Both the position numbers and the translations under genes were made by a program. The notes under the pieces were generated by a model, which made no database searches, had not been told where the DNA came from, and saw only the letters and a program-made list of their open reading frames with translations. A stretch of DNA of 55,080 nucleotides from Aerococcaceae bacterium DSM 111176 (GTDB taxonomy: Bacteria; Bacillota; Bacilli; Lactobacillales; Aerococcaceae): contig JACBXN010000007.1 of assembly GCA_015863215.1 (NCBI GenBank), positions 1 through 55,080 on the forward strand, given 5' to 3'. Positions 7,949-14,612 of the stretch are shown here, one piece after another. Numbering within the stretch: position 1 is the stretch's first letter; each line of letters opens with the position of its first letter.

Positions 7949-8170
7949 ATGAAGTTTGAAGAGATTTTACCAAAATTTAAAGAGGGCGCTAAAATTATTC
8001 GTCAAGGATGGGGTGGCGCAGAGGAGTATGTAAAATACATTCCAGAAACAACGATCGATGATGAAACGATGACGCCATACTTTGTTATTATGGTTACAGG
8101 TGAAGGATACAGTATGTTCCAACCAACTGTTTGTGATATTTTAGCGGAAGATTGGATGATTGTTGAATAA
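7949..8170 (+). CDS. DUF2829 protein (Tad2-fold family)
   Basis: A 73-residue protein. KFEEILPKFKEGAKIIRQGW at the N-terminus, a middle with MTPYFVIMV, and the ending PTVCDILAEDWMIVE match the DUF2829 pattern, where an invariant tryptophan segment lies near the N-terminus and a DxLAxDWxxV motif at the end. From published work, the phage anti-Thoeris protein Tad2 belongs to this family and sequesters the cyclic ADP-ribose signal; most chromosomal members are uncharacterised. AAGGAAG precedes the ATG. The SDR gene starts one base after its stop. Its position between tadA and the SDR gives no functional clue. Family assignment is from motif memory. Confidence 0.7.
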   Translation: MKFEEILPKFKEGAKIIRQGWGGAEEYVKYIPETTIDDETMTPYFVIMVTGEGYSMFQPTVCDILAEDWMIVE

Positions 8171-8171
8171 A

Positions 8172-8960
8172 ATGAGTAAACAATCGATTCCTCGCGTCCG
8201 CAAAAATCATTTACCTAAGGAAATGCGAGTCTTGATTACCGGTTGTGCGTCAGGCATAGGGTTAGCTCAAGTAAAGGCATTTTTAGATGCTGGCCATCAA
8301 GTTTATGGTGTGGATAAGTCATATTCATCAGAAGTTAAGCAATTAGAGGAAGCTTATCCACATGTGTATAAGTTTCAGCAACTCGATTTAACTGATGTTG
8401 ATAAAATACCATTAGTGCTCGATCAGGCCATTCAATTTTTAGGTGGTTTGGATGTACTATGTAATACTGCAGGACAATTAGATGGTTATCAAACTATAGA
8501 AGAAACTACTTTAGAAGAGTTTGAATCTTATTTTCGTGTAAATGTATCGAGTATGTTTGTCGTTACTAAGGCTGCTCTCCCTTATTTAGTAAAGAACAAA
8601 ACATCCCGTATTATTAATATGGCTTCGATTGCTAGTTTAACAGCTGGCGGGGGAGGCGTTTCATATACGGCGAGTAAACATGCTGTTGCGGGATTAACTA
8701 AGCAGTTAGCTTATGATTACAGCGATAAGGGGCTACGGGTAAACGCGATTGCACCGGGTGCAATTGATACAGCCATGAATCGTGCTGATTTTGAGGAAAA
8801 TAATGGCAAAATGGCAGGATGGGTTGCAGAACAGACCCCAACTAAAAGATGGGCACAGCCGGAAGAAGTGGCGGAACTCACATTATTTTTAGCGAGTGAT
8901 TCCAGTGATTATATGCAGGGGAATATTATTCCGCTTGATGGTGGTTGGCTGATCCGATAA
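8172..8960 (+). CDS. SDR-family oxidoreductase (FabG-like)
   Basis: A 262-residue classical short-chain dehydrogenase. The Rossmann motif TGCASGIG is at 23-30, NTAG at 98-101 (usually NNAG), a catalytic serine in the MASIAS segment near 152-155, and YTASK supplies Tyr165 and Lys169. The PGAIDTAMN loop and C-terminal GNIIPLDGGW are typical of FabG-like enzymes. YGVDK after the second strand, with an acidic residue, suggests NAD rather than NADP preference. Substrate unknown. I chose the ATG at 8172, one base after the DUF2829 stop; it lacks a good Shine-Dalgarno, so translation probably depends on coupling. ATG 8223 inside the gene, with AAGGAA close by, is a possible alternative start. Confidence 0.85.
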   Translation: MSKQSIPRVRKNHLPKEMRVLITGCASGIGLAQVKAFLDAGHQVYGVDKSYSSEVKQLEEAYPHVYKFQQLDLTDVDKIPLVLDQAIQFLGGLDVLCNTAGQLDGYQTIEETTLEEFESYFRVNVSSMFVVTKAALPYLVKNKTSRIINMASIASLTAGGGGVSYTASKHAVAGLTKQLAYDYSDKGLRVNAIAPGAIDTAMNRADFEENNGKMAGWVAEQTPTKRWAQPEEVAELTLFLASDSSDYMQGNIIPLDGGWLIR

Positions 8961-8964
8961 AAAT

Positions 8965-9012
8965 AAACCGTACAAAACGAATGCAGAAGACATTCGCTTT
9001 GTACGGTTTTTA
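8965..9012. terminator. Long bidirectional terminator
   Basis: AAACCGTACAAA (8965-8976) and CGAATG pair with CATTCG and TTTGTACGGTTT to form a near-perfect stem of about 18 bp, flanked by A and T tracts. It separates the SDR gene from the convergent phosphodiesterase gene and can serve both strands. Confidence 0.88.
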
Positions 9013-9032
9013 ATGTTTAAGATTTAGTTGTG

Positions 9033-9770
9033 CTAGATAGAATTGGCTTGATAAGTCTGGATCGCTAGCTCCACCTCATCTGTAAATATACGAGTGATAT
9101 TTGTTGCTTGTAACTGCAACATTAATTCAGGGTCATTAACAGTGTATACATTGATGGAAATGTTTTGAGAACGGCAATTTTCAATTGCTTCAGGGGTTAG
9201 TGAGTGATGACTTGGATGATATTGTGACACATCATATTTAACACAATAGTCCCCTGGGTCTAATATTCCTGAATCATTTAAGAAACCTAAGGACAGACTT
9301 TGGTCAATTTCTAGCGCTCTCATTACACTATTGTGATTAAAACTTGATAAAATAATGCGTTCTTGTAAATCATATTTACCTACTAAATCAATGACACTTT
9401 GTTCTAGGCCATCGTATGCTATTTGATCTGTTTTTAATTCGATATTAATTAAAAATTCAAAATCTTGAGCCCAGTCTAAAAATTCATCCAGAGTAGGTAT
9501 TTTACAATCAGGATGATCTTGAAATTCAGCAAATCTTCCATGAAAAGAAAATTGTTGTAATTCCTCTAAGGTCATGTCTTTAATCCAACCACTGCCATTT
9601 GAAGTTCGATCAATTGTTTCATCATGACAAATGACAAGTTCATTATCTAATGTTTGATGAACGTCTAATTCAATTCCGCCAATGGAAAATTTACTTGCTT
9701 CTTTGAAAGCGAGCATGGTATTTTCAGGGTATTTCGCGCTATAGCCACGATGTGCAATAATGTCTGTCAT
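9033..9770 (-). CDS. Glycerophosphodiester phosphodiesterase
   Basis: A 245-residue GDPD-family TIM-barrel enzyme that cleaves glycerophosphodiesters to glycerol-3-phosphate and an alcohol. The signature DIIAHRGYSAKYPENT opens the protein, followed by GGIELDVHQT with the two metal ligands and VICHDETIDRTSNG with the second catalytic histidine. There is no signal peptide, so it is cytosolic, as in the UgpQ group, rather than secreted GlpQ. I chose the ATG at 9770, preceded by GGTGGG. An in-frame start further upstream would add about 21 residues that resemble no GDPD sequence. It is monocistronic and convergent with the SDR gene. Confidence 0.9.
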   Translation of the reverse strand: MTDIIAHRGYSAKYPENTMLAFKEASKFSIGGIELDVHQTLDNELVICHDETIDRTSNGSGWIKDMTLEELQQFSFHGRFAEFQDHPDCKIPTLDEFLDWAQDFEFLINIELKTDQIAYDGLEQSVIDLVGKYDLQERIILSSFNHNSVMRALEIDQSLSLGFLNDSGILDPGDYCVKYDVSQYHPSHHSLTPEAIENCRSQNISINVYTVNDPELMLQLQATNITRIFTDEVELAIQTYQANSI

Positions 9771-9801
9771 GTTTATTCCCACCTTAAATGTATTTGAATA
9801 T

Positions 9802-9810
9802 ATTATAACA
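9802..9810 (-). promoter_or_regulatory. Extended -10 promoter of the phosphodiesterase gene
   Basis: On the minus strand the sequence reads TGTTATAAT, a perfect extended -10, about 30 bases before the start codon. Confidence 0.55.
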
Positions 9811-9851
9811 AATTGTGAGTAATAGATAATCAAAAACGTCTAATAAAGTTC

Positions 9852-9880
9852 TTGTTATTTATCATATCTTTTGTTACAAT
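9852..9880 (+). promoter_or_regulatory. Promoter of the SRP RNA gene
   Basis: TTGTTA (9852-9857) and TACAAT (9875-9880) are 17 bases apart, and the RNA begins 6-7 bases later. Confidence 0.8.
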
Positions 9881-9885
9881 AATAG

Positions 9886-9963
9886 ATGCGGCAATGGTCG
9901 CGTCGTGAACCGGGTCAGGACTGGAAGGTAGCAGCTCTAAGCGACAACGCCATGTGCCGTATT
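9886..9963 (+). ncRNA. ffs: Signal recognition particle RNA (small bacterial type)
   Basis: About 78 nt. The conserved SRP domain IV appears as GGTCAGGACTGGAAGGTAGCAG, broken here into the asymmetric-loop GTCAGGAC, the GGAA tetraloop and AGCAG. ATGCGGCA at the 5' end pairs with TGCCGTAT at the 3' end with one G-U. There is no Alu domain, so it is the short 4.5S-like form common in Lactobacillales rather than the 270-nt B. subtilis form. The RNA scaffolds Ffh for cotranslational membrane targeting. Its place upstream of dnaX is conserved. Confidence 0.93.
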
Positions 9964-9978
9964 TATATTACATTTACT

Positions 9979-10015
9979 AAGCATCTGTTCTTTAGGGACG
10001 GATGCTTATTTTTTT
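9979..10015 (+). terminator. Terminator of the SRP RNA gene
   Basis: AAGCATC (9979-9985) pairs with GATGCTT (10001-10007), the stem being extended inward by G-U-tolerant pairs, followed by a T tract. Confidence 0.85.
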
Positions 10016-10017
10016 GC

Positions 10018-10052
10018 AAAAAAACAGCACTTACTCAAAAGGTAAGTGCTGT
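10018..10052 (-). terminator. Terminator of the repeat-rich lipoprotein gene
   Basis: On the minus strand ACAGCACTTAC pairs perfectly with GTAAGTGCTGT (plus coordinates 10024-10034 and 10042-10052), followed by seven T residues. It lies back to back with the SRP RNA terminator. Confidence 0.88.
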
Positions 10053-10066
10053 AATAAATGGATTTC

Positions 10067-10861
10067 TTATTCACTTGTCGCCGGTGCTTCCGGTTCAGGC
10101 TGAGGTTCAGGTTCAGGCGTAGGCTCTGGCTGAGGCTCAGGTGTAGGTTCAGGCGTTGGTTCTTCATATACTGGCGGTTGCCATGTATTATTATTATTGT
10201 TTTGCCATTCATCCGGTGTTGTTGGTTGAGGAATGAATGTATCTGTCTCTGTACTTGATTCTTCAGATTCAGGTTCTTCAATTTCTTCAACTGTTTCTAC
10301 TGAAGATTCTGCACGGTAATCAAAATCATATTCAATATAATCATCAACGCGTGTAGATTTTGCGATTAAAACTGTTTCTTCGTCGTCATCTTCAAATTCA
10401 AAGGTAACAGCGTCGTTATCGTTATCAAACTCTTGTGCTAAATCATGAACACGGTCAAAGATAGAACGAATTCTTTCGCGTTCCTCATCAGATGCTGTTC
10501 CATTATGGACACGGAATACACTATCTAAAATTGTTTGAATATATTCTTCATCGGTTAAGACGATTTTATATTCAGTGTGTGGATCTGGGATTGCGTCAGT
10601 AGTTTCATCTTCTACTACTTCAATTTCGATTAATTCTTGCTCATCTTCAACTTCAAATGATTCTAAAATGGCTTCAACCATTGGGTCTTCAGCTTCTTCA
10701 CTCGATGATTCGCTTGACTCACTAGATTCATCGCTACTTGAAGATTCTTCTACGCTCGATGTAACTTCGCTTTCGGCAGAGTCTACTTCAATTGTAGGTC
10801 GTTCATTTTGACATCCTGCTAATATAAATAAAGCCGCAAAGACTAATAAATATTTTTTCAT
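10067..10861 (-). CDS. Repeat-rich surface lipoprotein
   Basis: A 264-residue lipoprotein. The signal peptide MKKYLLVFAALFILAGC ends in the lipobox LAGC with Cys17 as the lipid anchor. A Ser/Glu-rich stalk follows (about 30-60, with SSSSDESSESSESSSEE), then a folded acidic middle region (about 61-180) and an Asn-rich patch. The C-terminal Pro-Glu tail of repeated PEPTPEPQ-type units ends the protein. Pro-rich and Ser-rich stretches are typical of spacers crossing the cell wall, but here the Pro-Glu tail is terminal. No catalytic motif is visible and I do not recognise the middle domain. The DNA encoding the tail is an imperfect 6-bp repeat. Monocistronic, with its own promoter and terminator. 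Confidence 0.8.
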   Translation of the reverse strand: MKKYLLVFAALFILAGCQNERPTIEVDSAESEVTSSVEESSSSDESSESSESSSEEAEDPMVEAILESFEVEDEQELIEIEVVEDETTDAIPDPHTEYKIVLTDEEYIQTILDSVFRVHNGTASDEERERIRSIFDRVHDLAQEFDNDNDAVTFEFEDDDEETVLIAKSTRVDDYIEYDFDYRAESSVETVEEIEEPESEESSTETDTFIPQPTTPDEWQNNNNNTWQPPVYEEPTPEPTPEPQPEPTPEPEPQPEPEAPATSE

Positions 10862-10930
10862 AGTTAACTCCTTATAAAATTCTGCCTCATTTTATGTCTA
10901 ACTACATTAAACCGTGAGGTCACTTTTGGT

Positions 10931-10939
10931 ATTATATCA
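10931..10939 (-). promoter_or_regulatory. Extended -10 promoter of the lipoprotein gene
   Basis: The minus strand reads TGATATAAT about 70 bases before the lipoprotein ATG. The 178 bases between this gene and the DUF1002 gene otherwise hold only the DUF1002 terminator. Confidence 0.55.
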
Positions 10940-11010
10940 AATTTTAAATGATTGTGGAATAGTTTTAAGATTGAAGTAGCAATATTGTAATAAAAATGAC
11001 TGTAAATAAA

Positions 11011-11032
11011 CCACTATCCATTAAGATAGTGG
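11011..11032 (-). terminator. Terminator of the DUF1002 gene
   Basis: CCACTATC pairs with GATAGTGG (11011-11018 and 11025-11032). On the minus strand it is followed by a T-rich but interrupted tract, so its efficiency is uncertain. Confidence 0.6.
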
Positions 11033-11039
11033 CTAATAT

Positions 11040-11990
11040 TTAGAAACTAGCAAATAAATCAGCAAAGAATTGTTTAATTTGTTCCCAAATAGAGGTTGCT
11101 TGTTCAGTTAAGTCTTGTTTTTGAGTGTCGTCGATATTATTCCATGCTGTTTGAGCCTGATCAAATAAATTCTGTGAGTTGTTTACAATGTCTTGACCAA
11201 ACGCATAGATGGCATCCTTTTGTTCTTGTGTTAAATTTATTTGACTAAATTGATGCATTAAATTGGTTAGTTGCTGAATGTTATCTTCTGTTAAATAGGC
11301 ATTCAATTGATAATTATTAACGACATTATTAACAATAACTTGAATTTGCTCAATTGTTACTGAGTTATTTGTCTCTTCATTTAATTGTTGAACCTGTACT
11401 TTCATATCAGCGATTGCGGCATTTAATGCCTCGTCTGTGTAGCCAGATTCATTTTGATTTTCTTCAGTAATTTGTCCTGTTACTGCAAGTTCTTCTTGGG
11501 CAGTTTCAACTGCTTGGTTATCAAGGGCATAACCCGCATCTTGGAATGTTTTATATACTCCTGCTAATGCACCTGATCCATCAACAGTGACAGCTGAACC
11601 GACTTTAATATTAACGTCCGTTGCTCCTGCTGTCAGTGCAGCATTTTCATACTGTAAAGGAGTAATCGTTGTAATCGTATTTGGTGTAACAATATCAACA
11701 TTAATGCCACCATTACTATTAGGTGTGATGTAACTAGATGAATAGACTTGATAATAATTATAGTTATCTTGTAGTAAGCTATTCAATTCATTTATTTGAA
11801 CTTCAATCTCTGTAGCACCAGATTCAACACCGAGTACATTTTTTGTTTCTTGATACTGACTGTCGTTTAAAGATTCCCCGTAAGTAAAAGTAGCTGGCAT
11901 CTCACGCACTGTCGCAGAGATGGTTGAAAAAGTTGTAAATAATGCAGTAATGAAAAAGAATAGACTGATATATGATAATTTTTTCTTCAT
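11040..11990 (-). CDS. DUF1002 secreted protein
   Basis: A 316-residue exported protein with an N-terminal signal segment (LSYISLFFFITALFTTFSTISA, about 5-26). The body resembles DUF1002: the YGESLNDSQYQETKNVLG opening, the SSSYITPNSNGGINVDIVTPNTIT strand region, and the AALTAGATDVNIKVGSAVTVDGSGALAGVYK core, followed by Gln/Asn-rich helices. The family is secreted in many Firmicutes and has no established biochemical role. The ATG at 11990 follows AAGGGGATTATT and starts directly at the signal peptide; an upstream in-frame ATG would add ten residues before it. Monocistronic. Confidence 0.75.
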   Translation of the reverse strand: MKKKLSYISLFFFITALFTTFSTISATVREMPATFTYGESLNDSQYQETKNVLGVESGATEIEVQINELNSLLQDNYNYYQVYSSSYITPNSNGGINVDIVTPNTITTITPLQYENAALTAGATDVNIKVGSAVTVDGSGALAGVYKTFQDAGYALDNQAVETAQEELAVTGQITEENQNESGYTDEALNAAIADMKVQVQQLNEETNNSVTIEQIQVIVNNVVNNYQLNAYLTEDNIQQLTNLMHQFSQINLTQEQKDAIYAFGQDIVNNSQNLFDQAQTAWNNIDDTQKQDLTEQATSIWEQIKQFFADLFASF

Positions 11991-12020
11991 AATAATCCCC
12001 TTTCCTATTGGATGAATCAA

Positions 12021-12029
12021 ACTATATCA
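12021..12029 (-). promoter_or_regulatory. Extended -10 promoter of the DUF1002 gene
   Basis: The minus strand reads TGATATAGT, one base off the TATAAT consensus, about 30 bases before the start codon. Confidence 0.45.
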
Positions 12030-12119
12030 CGAAAACTAGAGGAAAAGTGGATAGTAGTCAAAAGGCAATTAAAAAATACGGAAAAATTCACATATTGTTA
12101 GGCTATCCATAGAGGATTG

Positions 12120-12128
12120 TGCTATATT
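12120..12128 (+). promoter_or_regulatory. Extended -10 promoter of the Lrp-aminotransferase operon
   Basis: TGCTATATT matches an extended -10, 36 bases before the regulator ATG. The nearest -35-like TTGTTA is 22 bases away, too far for normal spacing. Confidence 0.5.
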
Positions 12129-12164
12129 AAATAAAATATAATTAAATTAGAAAAGAGGCATCGT

Positions 12165-12659
12165 ATGGATTCTAAAAAAGTAGAACGATTACTGAATATG
12201 ATACAAGAGGATAGTCATTTGGACCCTCAATTTATCGCGGCTCAACTTGAAGTAGATGAGGCTACAGTCAAAGCGACGATAAAACAACTTGAACAGGACG
12301 GTGTTATCGCCGGTTACCATACGATGATAAACTGGGATGCGATTGAGCATGGACATGTGTCAGCAATGGTAGAGGTTTCTGTCAAATTAAATCAGGGTAT
12401 TTCGTACCAAGAGGTTGCTGAGCTGATGTACCGCTATGAAGAAGTAGAGACACTTCATTTAATGAGTGGATCTTATGACTTTATGTTACTGACTAAACCA
12501 GCAACGATGAAGGAAATTAGTGCCTTCGTTAACCAAATAGCAGCAATCGATGAGGTAACGAATACAGTGACACATATTGTGATGAACCGTTATAAAGAAC
12601 ATGGGGTTGTTTATGACGATAATGCACAAATTGGGAATCGATTGGTGGTTTCGCAATGA
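12165..12659 (+). CDS. Lrp/AsnC-family transcriptional regulator
   Basis: A 164-residue regulator. The N-terminal winged helix (about 1-60) contains HLDPQFIAAQLEVDEATVKATIKQLEQDGVI broken by the usual turn. The C-terminal RAM ligand-binding domain (about 65-145) includes the family GSYDFMLL stretch, where amino acid effectors bind. Its last codons overlap the aminotransferase gene (ATGA), so the two form one operon and the regulator very probably controls amino acid metabolism through its partner. This paired arrangement is common in Firmicutes. Effector unknown. Confidence 0.88.
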   Translation: MDSKKVERLLNMIQEDSHLDPQFIAAQLEVDEATVKATIKQLEQDGVIAGYHTMINWDAIEHGHVSAMVEVSVKLNQGISYQEVAELMYRYEEVETLHLMSGSYDFMLLTKPATMKEISAFVNQIAAIDEVTNTVTHIVMNRYKEHGVVYDDNAQIGNRLVVSQ

Positions 12660-13816
12660 CAAAACCAATAAATAAAACAGTTGTAGACTTAGAGCCGTCT
12701 GGTATTCGACGATTCTTTAATATTGCCAATGATATTCCTAATGTCTTATCATTAGGGGTTGGGGAACCAGATTTTAATACCCCTTGGAAAGCATCTATGG
12801 CTGGAATTAATAGTATTAAAAATGGACAAACATTCTATACAGCAAATGCTGGAATGATTGAGTTGCGCCGTGCCATTCACGATTATCTCGAGGCGCGTTT
12901 TCAACTTGATTATCATCCTGAGACAGAAATTATTGTCACGATTGGAGCGAGTGAAGCGATTGACTTGGCTTGTCGGACTTTAATTACACCGGGTGATGAG
13001 GTCTTATGTTTAGATCCGTCGTATGTTTCTTATGCGCCAACGATTAGTATGGCTGGAGGAGTTCCAGTTCCAGTTCCACTTCGTAGTGAGTTTGATTTTG
13101 CGATTCAACCGGAAGATATCGAGGCTCTAGTTACAGAGAAAACCAAAGCGATTATCTTAAATTACCCAAATAATCCAACGGGAGCAATCATCACCCCAGA
13201 ACAAACCAAACGTATTGTTGAAGTGATCAAAAAGCATGATTTGTATGTTATCACAGACGAAATTTATTCAGAATTATGGTATAGCGCTAGTCCATATTTA
13301 TCTATTGCTGCAGCAAAGGATATGAAGGAACGAACGATTTATATCAATGGATTTGCTAAGGCATTCTCAATGACTGGCTGGCGTTTAGGTTATGTATGTG
13401 CGCCAGATTGGATCACGGAACAAATGCTTAAAATACATCAATATGTCATTATGGCAGCACCCACTGCAGCTCAATATGCAGGAATTGTTGCATTGAATGA
13501 ATGTATGAATGAAGTTGAGATGATGCGCGAAGATTATAATAAGCGTCGTCATTTTCTAATGAAAGAATTCAGTCGTATCGGATTAGGGTGTTTTGAACCT
13601 AAAGGAGCATTTTATTGTTTCCCTGATGTAAGACCATTTGAAATGAGCAGTGAACAATTTGCGATGGATTTATTAGATGCGGAGAAATTGGCGGTTGTTC
13701 CAGGTTCGGCATTTGGTGACCAAGGCGAAGGGTTCCTTAGAATATCTTACGCTTATTCCATTCGTCAACTCGAAAAAGCAATCGAACGATTAGAAAGATT
13801 TATTATTACTTTATAA
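12656..13816 (+). CDS. PLP-dependent class I/II aminotransferase
   Basis: A 386-residue fold-type I aminotransferase of the aspartate/aromatic/alanine group. Motifs in order: LGVGEPDFNTP near the N-terminus, NYPNNPTGA (substrate and PLP contacts), ITDEIYSELWY (the Asp that contacts the pyridine nitrogen and the following Tyr), FAKAFSMTGWRLGY with the Schiff-base Lys near residue 235, and the carboxylate-binding Arg in FLRISYA. It transfers amino groups between amino acids and 2-oxo acids. PatA-like N-acetyl-diaminopimelate or aspartate aminotransferase are both possible. Translational coupling to an Lrp-type sensor suggests amino-acid-responsive expression. Confidence 0.92.
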   Translation: MTKPINKTVVDLEPSGIRRFFNIANDIPNVLSLGVGEPDFNTPWKASMAGINSIKNGQTFYTANAGMIELRRAIHDYLEARFQLDYHPETEIIVTIGASEAIDLACRTLITPGDEVLCLDPSYVSYAPTISMAGGVPVPVPLRSEFDFAIQPEDIEALVTEKTKAIILNYPNNPTGAIITPEQTKRIVEVIKKHDLYVITDEIYSELWYSASPYLSIAAAKDMKERTIYINGFAKAFSMTGWRLGYVCAPDWITEQMLKIHQYVIMAAPTAAQYAGIVALNECMNEVEMMREDYNKRRHFLMKEFSRIGLGCFEPKGAFYCFPDVRPFEMSSEQFAMDLLDAEKLAVVPGSAFGDQGEGFLRISYAYSIRQLEKAIERLERFIITL

Positions 13817-13822
13817 TTTGTA

Positions 13823-13848
13823 AGCGGTGACTTTGGTCATCGCTTTTC
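13823..13848 (+). terminator. Terminator of the Lrp-aminotransferase operon
   Basis: AGCGGTGAC (13823-13831) pairs with GTCATCGCT with one G-U, followed by TTTT. Confidence 0.8.
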
Positions 13849-13881
13849 TATTGGACAAGGTAAGAGCAATACCACTAAACG

Positions 13882-13890
13882 TGTTATAAT
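13882..13890 (+). promoter_or_regulatory. Extended -10 promoter of the DUF1054 gene
   Basis: TGTTATAAT lies 30 bases upstream of the start codon. There is no clear -35. Confidence 0.6.
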
Positions 13891-13919
13891 TAACTGGACT
13901 AATGATGAAGGAGTTTATT

Positions 13920-14555
13920 ATGGCACAAGATATATTTACAGATGAAGCATTTGAGTCGTTTGAAATACCGATGTTAGATGATCAAATGCCGGTAGTGAGA
14001 AGGGAAATCCAACCCGTATTTCGTTATTATGGTCGTATTTTAGAAGATCATATCGATCAGGCATATAAAACAGAATTACCCGTTTATATTGCCAAGCATA
14101 TTCAGCGCAAGGTAAAACCATTACGCCATACGTGGGTTGCCATTGGTGGTGACAATCGTGGCTATAAGAAGTATCCTCACTTTGAAATCGGAATTAATCA
14201 ACATTTTACTTATATTATGTTGTGCTATCAATTTCATTTGTTGGAGAAAGACAAAATGGCACAGTTTCTAAAGAAGGAGCCATTACTCGATTTACCTTCA
14301 GATATGCATATCATGTTGTCGCATTATGGACCGGATTATTATAATTTGAAGGAAGATAATCTTGCTAAAGGTTTAGATCGTTTAGAAAATATTAAAGGAG
14401 CAGATTTTCAAATTGGGCGAGCAATGATGAAATCGGATGAAGCTTTATTAGATCCTGGATATTTAGAAGCATGGATGAAGAAAACGGTTGATGAATTATG
14501 GCCATTATATGAGCGATCTATGACTGAGTTTCAAAAGCTAACTAAGATGAATTAA
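13920..14555 (+). CDS. DUF1054 family protein (YktB-like)
   Basis: A 211-residue soluble protein of the UPF0637/DUF1054 (YktB) family. It opens with FTDEAFESFEIPMLDDQM, has the central HTWVAIGGDNRGYKKYPHFE (split by the family) and GINQHFTYIMLCYQ, and ends with a helical segment. Structures in the family are known but no function is established. I chose the ATG at 13920, with GAAGGAG 7 bases upstream; an in-frame ATG at 13902 precedes that site. It has its own promoter and stands just before dnaX. Confidence 0.8.
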   Translation: MAQDIFTDEAFESFEIPMLDDQMPVVRREIQPVFRYYGRILEDHIDQAYKTELPVYIAKHIQRKVKPLRHTWVAIGGDNRGYKKYPHFEIGINQHFTYIMLCYQFHLLEKDKMAQFLKKEPLLDLPSDMHIMLSHYGPDYYNLKEDNLAKGLDRLENIKGADFQIGRAMMKSDEALLDPGYLEAWMKKTVDELWPLYERSMTEFQKLTKMN

Positions 14556-14577
14556 TTGTGCGTAGATGCGCGTTTCA

Positions 14578-14586
14578 TGCTACAAT
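14578..14586 (+). promoter_or_regulatory. Extended -10 promoter of dnaX
   Basis: TGCTACAAT lies 26 bases before the dnaX ATG. TTGTGC at 14556 could act as a -35 with a long 19-base spacer. Confidence 0.6.
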
Positions 14587-14612
14587 GATAAAGATGAATA
14601 GAGGGGGTAAAT

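Noticed and set aside
10575-10811. A Ser-rich plus-strand frame over the lipoprotein gene
   Set aside because: It arises from the low-complexity Ser/Glu codons read on the other strand; there is no ribosome binding site.
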